Shown here piece after piece: positions 1 through 5,227 of a stretch of 9,055 nt of DNA (its first letter is position 1; each line of letters begins with the position of its first letter). Location of the stretch: positions 1-9,055 of the forward strand of contig CAAGNV010000011.1 of NCBI GenBank assembly GCA_900771425.1, read 5' to 3'. Under the pieces are notes generated by a model, which saw only the letters and a list, made by a program, of their open reading frames with translations, made no database searches and was not told where the DNA came from. The position numbers and the translations under genes are program-made. The DNA comes from Bacteroidaceae bacterium. Lineage in GTDB: Bacteria > Bacteroidota > Bacteroidia > Bacteroidales > Bacteroidaceae.

Positions 1-23
1 ACCAAATTGCATCGCAATTAGAG

Positions 24-57
24 AACCGCCGTATGCCGAGCGGCACGTACGGTGGTG
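24..57 (+). ncRNA. Group II intron domain V (catalytic hairpin)
   Basis: Domain V is the catalytic metal-binding hairpin of group II introns. The lower helix pairs 25-33 with 48-56, including one G-T wobble. The upper helix pairs TGCC (34-37) with GGCA (42-45) around a 4-nt loop, GAGC. The CG at 46-47 is left unpaired as the conserved two-base bulge. The position of the catalytic triad, just before CGTAT (30-34), reads CGC (27-29), a known variant of the more common AGC. The string CACGTACGG (44-52) matches the hallmark right side of many bacterial domain V hairpins. Confidence 0.85.
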
Positions 58-58
58 T

Positions 59-111
59 GAGAGGTCGGAAAACGAAAATAGGAAGAAAACTATTTCGTTT
101 TCCTCCTACTC
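59..111 (+). ncRNA. Group II intron domain VI with bulged branch-point A108
   Basis: Domain VI carries the branch-point adenosine used for lariat formation. The basal helix pairs GAG (59-61) with CTC (109-111) and AGG (62-64) with CCT (105-107), leaving A108 as a single bulge. After a small internal loop, a long stem pairs 67-81 with 90-103, with one extra A on the left strand, and is capped by GAAGAAAA. The bulged A followed by the intron end at 114 is the expected geometry. Confidence 0.8.
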
Positions 112-120
112 GATTTCTCA

Positions 121-2133
121 TTACTTACTGTTTTGTTTGATTATACCCATGCGGTATGCGACAAGTAACTTCTTCAGATTTTCAACCTGAGTCTTCAACT
201 CGCGTCCCTTGTCGGTGTCTTTTACGTAAACGCGTTCTTGGCTGAGTTCGACAATTTGCGTAGTACTTCGGATGTCGATGCCACGGCGTATGGCTTCCTC
301 GGCAGTAGTGAACGGTTGGTGCTGTACGAGTTCAAGGCCTCGGCTGTGGTAAGTAAGAGTGTAGCCCGCAATGCCTGTCTTGGGCTGGTAGGCCAGACTG
401 AAACCGCCGTCGATGACGAGGTGCCTGCCGTTTGCCTTTACTGGAGTTTCGCCTTTTATGGTACGAACGGGTACGTGTCCGTTAATGATGTGTCGGTGCG
501 GTCCGATGACTCCGAAGTTGTCGAGTATCATGTCCATGACGGCTTCGTCGTTTCCATATCGGTAATAATACCCTTTCTTTTCGGTATGAGCCGAAGGGTC
601 GTCGATAAAATAGCGTTCGAATGTCGTCATGCGGTCTTTGTCGAAGAGTGGACTGTCTGCACCGCACCACAGGTACCACATGTAGTCGATGGCAAATTTA
701 CGGCGGTCTGTAGGTGTGTCTGCCGTAAATGCGGAGCGTACTATTCTTGCGGTCTTCTTCATCAGTTCGATTCCCTTGTACTTTTTGCCAAGTATTTCCA
801 CTTCCTTGAGCGAACCGTCCTTGTTGAGAGGAACGGATGCATGAAACATGAGGTTGGAGTTGGATATATTGTACATGTTGCCGTGGGTAAGCATAAGGTT
901 GATATGACGGCGCAGTAGGGTACTGGTGACGAAGGAGTGCTCGATGCGTTGCATGACAAGTTCTTCTTCTGGTGTCAGCGTGTATGGAGAGTCGGGGTCG
1001 ATAGTCGGGAAGTTTGTGTCGATGAGGTTGTATGTACGTCCGTAGGCTGTCACGGTGCCGTTCTCGCGGTCAATGTGGTGAAGGAGATTGCGGTCTGACA
1101 TGCAGAACTCTGGTCGTCTTCTGATGATTTGCCCTTCTTCCTTGAACTGTATAATCGTGATGGCCTTGTGCATCATACTGATGAGCCGCTCTGATTTGTC
1201 ATCTTCCTTTTGGTCGGCACGTAAGTGTTCCATACGGAACCGTGTGCATGGGTCGTCGGAGTATGTGTCCATGGCAAAGGTTGCGAGTGGCAGCAGGTTG
1301 ATGCCATAGCCGTCCTCGAGTGTAGCATGGTTGCCGTAACGGAGTGACATACGTATCACGTTACAGATACATGCCCGGTTGCCTGCGGCTGCACCCATCC
1401 AGTCGATGTCGTGATTACCCCATACCATGTCAAAATGATGATACCCTGCCAAAGTGTCCATGATGAGGTGAGCACCTGGTCCTCGGTCATAAATGTCACC
1501 AAGAATGTGAAGGCGGTCAATGGTGAGCCTTTGTATGAGTTTGCAGAGTTCTATGATGAAGGCATCGGCACGCTGTGTTTCTATGATGGTGTCGATGATT
1601 TGGTTATAGTATAGGTATTTCTTGTCTCCCATGCTTCCGGCAGACTCGTGCAGAAGTTCCTCAATTACGTAAGCGAACTCTGGAGGAAGTGCTTTTCGTA
1701 CCTTGGAACGTGTGTATTTTGACGATACCTCACGGCATATCTTGATAAGTTGTTTCAGTGTGGTGTCGTAGAAGTTCGAGCCAGTGTGACTGCCGCGGTA
1801 CTTGCCGTGAATCATCTCGAGCTTCTTCTCGGGGTAGTAGATAAGAGTGCAGAGTTCCTGCTTCTCGCGTTTGTTCAGTTCTTCGTTGAAGAGGGTATCT
1901 ACCTTGCTTTTTATGTAGCCCGATGCGTTTTTCAGTACATGGTTGAAGGCATCGCTCTCGCCGTGTGGATCTGAGATGAAGTGCTCGGTCGGTTTCGGTA
2001 AGTTGAGGATGGCTTCGAGGTTTATTATTTCGGTACTTGCTGTTGCTATTGTCGGAAATGACTGTGACAGCAGCTGCAGGTATCGTAGGTCCTTGCGGAT
2101 GTCTTCTTCTGTGAGTGTGTTCGTCTTCTTCAC
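121..2133 (-). CDS. fbp: Fructose-1,6-bisphosphatase, class III
   Basis: The enzyme hydrolyses fructose-1,6-bisphosphate to fructose-6-phosphate plus phosphate (EC 3.1.3.11), the committed cytoplasmic step of gluconeogenesis. The 670-residue protein has the length and sequence character of the class III (Firmicutes/Bacteroidetes) FBPase family. The calcineurin-like metallophosphatase signatures are in order: DPHGE (55-59), GDIYDRG (212-218), GNHD (239-242) and NGHVP (551-555), which supply the metal-binding Asp, Asn and His residues. The N-terminal stretch LRYLQLLSQSFPTIATAS (16-33) is also typical. There is no signal peptide. The start is GTG (complement of 2131-2133). The frame runs upstream to a TAA at about 2155-2157 with no ATG between, so GTG is the best choice. 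The gene is third in an operon, 10 bp after the GH13 stop. Its 3' end abuts a group II intron, so its native terminator may be displaced. Function is confident; regulation is not visible. Confidence 0.95.
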   Translation of the reverse strand: MKKTNTLTEEDIRKDLRYLQLLSQSFPTIATASTEIINLEAILNLPKPTEHFISDPHGESDAFNHVLKNASGYIKSKVDTLFNEELNKREKQELCTLIYYPEKKLEMIHGKYRGSHTGSNFYDTTLKQLIKICREVSSKYTRSKVRKALPPEFAYVIEELLHESAGSMGDKKYLYYNQIIDTIIETQRADAFIIELCKLIQRLTIDRLHILGDIYDRGPGAHLIMDTLAGYHHFDMVWGNHDIDWMGAAAGNRACICNVIRMSLRYGNHATLEDGYGINLLPLATFAMDTYSDDPCTRFRMEHLRADQKEDDKSERLISMMHKAITIIQFKEEGQIIRRRPEFCMSDRNLLHHIDRENGTVTAYGRTYNLIDTNFPTIDPDSPYTLTPEEELVMQRIEHSFVTSTLLRRHINLMLTHGNMYNISNSNLMFHASVPLNKDGSLKEVEILGKKYKGIELMKKTARIVRSAFTADTPTDRRKFAIDYMWYLWCGADSPLFDKDRMTTFERYFIDDPSAHTEKKGYYYRYGNDEAVMDMILDNFGVIGPHRHIINGHVPVRTIKGETPVKANGRHLVIDGGFSLAYQPKTGIAGYTLTYHSRGLELVQHQPFTTAEEAIRRGIDIRSTTQIVELSQERVYVKDTDKGRELKTQVENLKKLLVAYRMGIIKQNSK

Positions 2134-2143
2134 TCTTGACTTA

Positions 2144-3820
2144 TCATTTAATAATTACTTTCAGTACCTTGCCGTCGAGTGGATTGACGAGCAAGTTGAC
2201 GGGAATGTCAGCACTGAGTTTCAGTTTAATCTTTTCGTTGTTTAACAAGTCGGTGGCTGTATAGTTGCCTTCCTTGACGTTGAGATATTCAAATGCGTGG
2301 GCTGGTATGTTGAGCGACATTGCCTGGGTCGAATCGCTGAAATTGCAGACTACTATTATCAGTTCGTTACGGTGGCAGCGCAGGAAGGCGAACAATCGGT
2401 TGGTGTCCATGTACTGGTTGTCGTAATTGGCATACATCAGGTCGAAGAACTTTCCCTCGCGTATTGCAGATTCTTTGTTACAGATGTTCAGCACTCGCTT
2501 GTAGTAGTTGCGGAGTTCTTGTTCGTCGTCAGTCAGTTTGCCATGCCGGTATCGCAGTATCTTGTCGATGGTCCAATAGTCGAATATGGTAGTACGTCCG
2601 TCAAGTCCGCTGAATCCTTCTTCCTCCATGGCTGCTTCGCCCAGTTCCTGTCCGAAATATATCATGAACGGATTTGTTCGCATGAGTGCTGATGTCAGCA
2701 GGGCGGGGCGTCCCTTGAGTGGTGAACCAGCGAAGAAGTCGGATGCGATGCGTTGCTCGTCGTGATTCTCAAGGAAATTGAGCATGTGCTGATTGATGTC
2801 ATCGACAGATTGCCAGCATCCAGTAATGAGGCTTGCACTCTCTCCGCCCATCACACGGCGCAGCGTGTCATATAGTCCTACTTTGTCGTACAGATAGTCG
2901 AACTTGCCGTTATATATGTAGTTGCGGTATTCCCAAGGGTTATATACTTCGGCTATGAATATCAAGTCGTTGTGCTCAGACTTGATTTTCGGAATTACCC
3001 AACCCCAGAACTCGCAGGGAACCATCTCTGCCATGTCGCATCGGAAACCATCTACGCCTCGTGAAGCCCAATAGCGCAGTATGTCGAGCATCTTGTTCCA
3101 TGTGTCGGGCACGTTGATTGGGTCGAAATACGTCGTGTGCCAATGCTCGTAGTCAACACCATAGTTGAGTTTCACTGTCTCGTACCAGTCGTTGCGGTTG
3201 GGACATGAACTGAAACAGTCGTTGCCTGTCACCTTGGCAGGGTATTCGTCGTAAGGAGTGCCGGTATTGTCGTCGCAGAAGTTTCGTGTGTCCAACCGTT
3301 CACCTATCAAGTAGTAGAAGTTGTTGTTGGGGTCGAAGCGCATGGTGGTGTTGTCGTCCTCACCGAGATCATTGACACCGAGTGGCTTGGCGTCGGAATG
3401 GTACTGACGTGCCACATGATTCGGTACGAAGTCGATGATGAGTTTCATGCCTGACTTGTGTACTCGTTCCACCATCTGGTCGAACTCCTTCAGACGGTCG
3501 GGGACGCTGACGGCAAGGTCGGGGTCAATGTCGTAGTAGTCCTTTATGGCGTACGGACTTCCGGCACGGCCTTTCACCACGGCAGGGTTGTCCTTGATGA
3601 TGCCGTACGCCGAATGGTCGGTCTGCTGGGCATGTTCGATTACCCCTGTCGTCCAGATGTAGTTGCACCCCAGGTCGCGGATGTCGGCAAGAACTTCGTC
3701 CGTGAGGTCGTTCATCTTGCCACAGCCGTTCTGCCTTATGTTACCGTTAGGCGTAGGATGCTTTCCTTCAGCCCCGAACAGTCGGGTGAAGACTTGATAG
3801 ATGATTGGTCTTTCGTTCAT
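2144..3820 (-). CDS. GH13 alpha-amylase family glycosidase, cytoplasmic
   Basis: This is a retaining alpha-glucan-active enzyme of glycoside hydrolase family 13. The 558-residue protein begins directly with the barrel (IIYQVFTRLFG, 6-16) and has no signal peptide, so it should act in the cytoplasm on imported malto-oligosaccharides or on glycogen. The four conserved GH13 regions are present: DFVPNH (130-135), GFRCDMAEM (258-266) with nucleophile Asp262, IFIAEVYNPW (287-296) with acid/base Glu291, and FLENHDEQR (349-357) with transition-state Asp354. A C-terminal beta domain follows from about residue 470. It starts at ATG, 3 bp after the fabD stop, and is followed 10 bp later by fbp, so the three genes are very likely co-transcribed. 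The catalytic machinery looks intact. The exact specificity (alpha-amylase, oligo-alpha-glucosidase or a transferase) cannot be read from sequence alone. Confidence 0.9.
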   Translation of the reverse strand: MNERPIIYQVFTRLFGAEGKHPTPNGNIRQNGCGKMNDLTDEVLADIRDLGCNYIWTTGVIEHAQQTDHSAYGIIKDNPAVVKGRAGSPYAIKDYYDIDPDLAVSVPDRLKEFDQMVERVHKSGMKLIIDFVPNHVARQYHSDAKPLGVNDLGEDDNTTMRFDPNNNFYYLIGERLDTRNFCDDNTGTPYDEYPAKVTGNDCFSSCPNRNDWYETVKLNYGVDYEHWHTTYFDPINVPDTWNKMLDILRYWASRGVDGFRCDMAEMVPCEFWGWVIPKIKSEHNDLIFIAEVYNPWEYRNYIYNGKFDYLYDKVGLYDTLRRVMGGESASLITGCWQSVDDINQHMLNFLENHDEQRIASDFFAGSPLKGRPALLTSALMRTNPFMIYFGQELGEAAMEEEGFSGLDGRTTIFDYWTIDKILRYRHGKLTDDEQELRNYYKRVLNICNKESAIREGKFFDLMYANYDNQYMDTNRLFAFLRCHRNELIIVVCNFSDSTQAMSLNIPAHAFEYLNVKEGNYTATDLLNNEKIKLKLSADIPVNLLVNPLDGKVLKVIIK

Positions 3821-3823
3821 TAC

Positions 3824-4714
3824 TTATTCGATTCCGTGAGCAGATACTTCCTTGTTGATTTTCATGATAAGGCCTTGAAGTACTTTACCCGGTCCACATT
3901 CAGTGAAGTCTGTTGCTCCGTCTGCAATCATGTTCTGCACTTCTTTAGTCCATCTGACGGGTGATGTAAGTTGCTTCAGCAGGTTTGCCTTAATCTCATC
4001 GGCATCAGTGTGCCCTTGTGCATCTACGTTCTGATAAACGGGACAGTTCGGCTTATTGAATCTGGTCTGTTCGATAGCAGCAGCCAGTTCTTCCTGCGCC
4101 GGCATCATAAGAGGGGAGTGGAATGCACCGCCGACCTTGAGTGGCAAGGCACGTCGTGCGCCTGCTTCCTTCAGTCGGGCACAGGCGGTGTCGATGGCAT
4201 CGATGTCGCCCGATATGACTACCTGACCTGGACAGTTGTAGTTGGCAGCCACTACTACGCCGTTTCCTTCTGCCGACACCTCGTTGCAGATGCGACTGAT
4301 TGTCTCGTCGTCAAGTCCGATGATAGCAGCCATGGTCGAAGGTGCAGCTTCGCATGCCTTCTGCATTGCCATGGCACGCTTGGATACGAGCGTCAGTCCG
4401 TCCTCGAAACTGAGGCAACCCGAAGCCACGAGGGCTGAGAACTCTCCGAGCGAGTGTCCTCCTACCATCTCTGGTTTGAATGCATCGCCCATGCATAGTG
4501 CTGAAATCACAGAGTGGAGGAATACGGCCGGCTGAGTCACCTTGGTCTGGCGCAACTCCTCGTCAGTGCCGTCGAACATGATGTCGGTGATACGGAAACC
4601 GAGAATGTCGTTTGCCTTGTCGAAAAGCTCTTTAGCCAACTGATTGCTTTCGTACAGGTCTTTGCCCATACCGGGGAACTGTGCCCCTTGTCCTGGAAAT
4701 ACAAATGCGTTCAT
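3824..4714 (-). CDS. fabD: Malonyl-CoA:acyl-carrier-protein transacylase FabD
   Basis: FabD moves malonyl groups from CoA to acyl carrier protein, supplying the elongation unit for type II fatty-acid synthesis in the cytoplasm (EC 2.3.1.39). The 296-residue length is normal for the family. Visible motifs are FPGQGAQ (6-12), the nucleophile elbow GHSLGE with Ser88 (86-91), Arg113 in SKRAMAMQ (the carboxylate-binding Arg of the family), His199 in GAFHSPLM (195-202), and ECGPGKVLQGL near the C terminus. The ATG is complement of 4712-4714, and the first residues MNAFVFPGQG match the usual FabD N terminus. It is the first gene of a three-gene operon with the GH13 enzyme and fbp. A Bacteroidetes-type -7 element lies about 68 bp upstream, so this is the likely operon promoter. 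No oddities were seen. Confidence 0.96.
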   Translation of the reverse strand: MNAFVFPGQGAQFPGMGKDLYESNQLAKELFDKANDILGFRITDIMFDGTDEELRQTKVTQPAVFLHSVISALCMGDAFKPEMVGGHSLGEFSALVASGCLSFEDGLTLVSKRAMAMQKACEAAPSTMAAIIGLDDETISRICNEVSAEGNGVVVAANYNCPGQVVISGDIDAIDTACARLKEAGARRALPLKVGGAFHSPLMMPAQEELAAAIEQTRFNKPNCPVYQNVDAQGHTDADEIKANLLKQLTSPVRWTKEVQNMIADGATDFTECGPGKVLQGLIMKINKEVSAHGIE

Positions 4715-4746
4715 ATCGATTCTGTCTATTAAATTACGATTACTAA

Positions 4747-4759
4747 TAATAAATTATTA
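4747..4759. repeat. AT-only palindrome TAATAA-A-TTATTA in the fabD leader
   Basis: A perfect 6-bp inverted repeat with a single central A lies between the putative fabD transcription start and the start codon. It is all A and T, so a chance origin or a simple unstructured leader is possible. A regulator site is only a guess. Confidence 0.35.
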
Positions 4760-4778
4760 CGGGACGAAATATGTCCCG
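4760..4778 (-). promoter_or_regulatory. Hairpin at the presumed 5' end of the fabD mRNA
   Basis: CGGGAC (4760-4765) pairs perfectly with GTCCCG (4773-4778) around a 7-nt loop. It falls immediately downstream of the TATCTTTG element, so it would form the very 5' end of the transcript if the promoter call is right. It could protect the mRNA end or be an operator. No T-run follows on the minus strand, so it is not a terminator. Confidence 0.4.
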
Positions 4779-4780
4779 CC

Positions 4781-4789
4781 GCAAAGATA
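4781..4789 (-). promoter_or_regulatory. Bacteroidetes -7 promoter element of the fabD-GH13-fbp operon
   Basis: On the minus strand this reads TATCTTTGC, matching the Bacteroidetes primary-sigma -7 consensus TAnnTTTG. It sits about 68 bp upstream of the fabD ATG in AT-rich sequence. I see no clean TTTG -33 box at the usual 19-23 bp spacing, but -33 boxes are often weak in this phylum. The predicted start site is around 4772-4778. Confidence 0.65.
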
Positions 4790-4939
4790 ACAATAAAAAA
4801 GGAAATAAGGAACGATAAACGACAATAAAAGTATAATTGTACGGATGTTTACGCCTTCTTGCCGACCAAAACGACATTTATGGATGGTGTATTCGAATTA
4901 TGACTGATGGGGATTCTTCGGTAAAGACGAATTGCAAAT

Positions 4940-5084
4940 AGAGTACTTTACAGAATGTAGTATTGATGACTGCTTCAGAAGATATGGATGTTCGGGCTCG
5001 AAGATATGGACGTTCGGGCTCGAAGATATGGACGTTCGGACTCGAAGATATGGACGTTCGGACAACCATTCCAGCAGAGTACTT
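4940..5084. repeat. Pair of 9-bp direct repeats (AGAGTACTT) bracketing the tandem repeat block
   Basis: AGAGTACTT occurs at 4940-4948 and again at 5076-5084, one copy on each side of the 22-bp repeat block. The right-hand copy lies inside a small hairpin, GCAGA-GTACT-TCTGC (5074-5088). The pair may be coincidence, or a footprint of an insertion that carried the repeats. Confidence 0.35.
4978..5063. repeat. Tandem 22-bp repeat, about 3.9 copies
   Basis: The copies are 4978-4999, 5000-5021, 5022-5043 and a partial one at 5044-5063. Each begins GAAGATATGGA(C/T)GTTCG, followed by a short GGCTC or GACTC end. Copies differ at one or two positions. The joint between units forms a small dyad, TTCG-GGCT-CGAA or TTCG-GACT-CGAA. 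There are no spacers, so this is not a CRISPR array. The unit is not a multiple of 3, so apparent reading frames through it repeat the same peptide words in shifted frames, which argues against a coding role. It lies between the terminator of the GH31 gene and the fabD promoter. Function is unknown. Confidence 0.9.
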
Positions 5085-5155
5085 CTGCACTGACGCCAGA
5101 GTATATGAAGAAATACCATTGATTTGAAACCTAACGCGTTTCTGTCAAAGACAAA

Positions 5156-5189
5156 TCACCCGTGCGATACTGAATTCTCACACGGGTGA
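5156..5189 (-). terminator. Rho-independent terminator downstream of the GH31 gene
   Basis: TCACCCGTG (5156-5164) pairs perfectly over 9 bp with CACGGGTGA (5181-5189), with a 16-nt loop. On the minus strand it lies about 39 bp after the GH31 stop codon and is followed by the T-rich run ATTTGTCTTT. It should end the GH127-GH31 transcript and insulate the fabD operon. Confidence 0.75.
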
Positions 5190-5227
5190 CAATGTTGGCT
5201 GATAAGTTGGTCAGACGTTGCCTATGC

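Larger units (their letters stand above)
1..114 (+). mobile_element. Group II intron, 3' end (tail of domain IV, domains V and VI, 3' splice site)
   Basis: This is the 3' terminal part of a bacterial group II intron, a self-splicing retroelement that normally encodes a reverse transcriptase in domain IV. The intron body and any reverse transcriptase gene would lie to the left of the window. Seen directly: a domain V helix (24-57) with the two-base CG bulge, a domain VI helix (59-111) with a single bulged A at 108, and an intron end at CTCGAT (109-114). The bulged A is 7 nt from that end, the classical branch-point position. The downstream exon would begin at 115, only 6 bp before the fbp stop codon (complement of 121-123), so the intron sits antisense to fbp and just past its coding end. 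A 6-bp stem AATTGC/GCAATT at 5-19 is probably a domain IV remnant. The structural class cannot be fixed from this fragment. Confidence 0.85.

Noticed and set aside
67..103. Rho-independent terminator for fbp in the long hairpin at 67-103
   Set aside because: The hairpin is domain VI of the intron with a bulged branch-point A. On the minus strand no T-run follows it.
238..918. Plus-strand open frame of 226 codons opposite fbp
   Set aside because: It is antisense to well-conserved FBPase sequence and has no recognisable features.
4978..5063. CRISPR array
   Set aside because: The repeats are head to tail without spacers, and no cas genes are present.
4878..5119. Two overlapping small minus-strand frames of 70 and 73 codons over the repeat block
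   Set aside because: Both show the same repeated peptide words in different frames, as expected from a 22-bp tandem repeat. They lack start context or a conserved domain.
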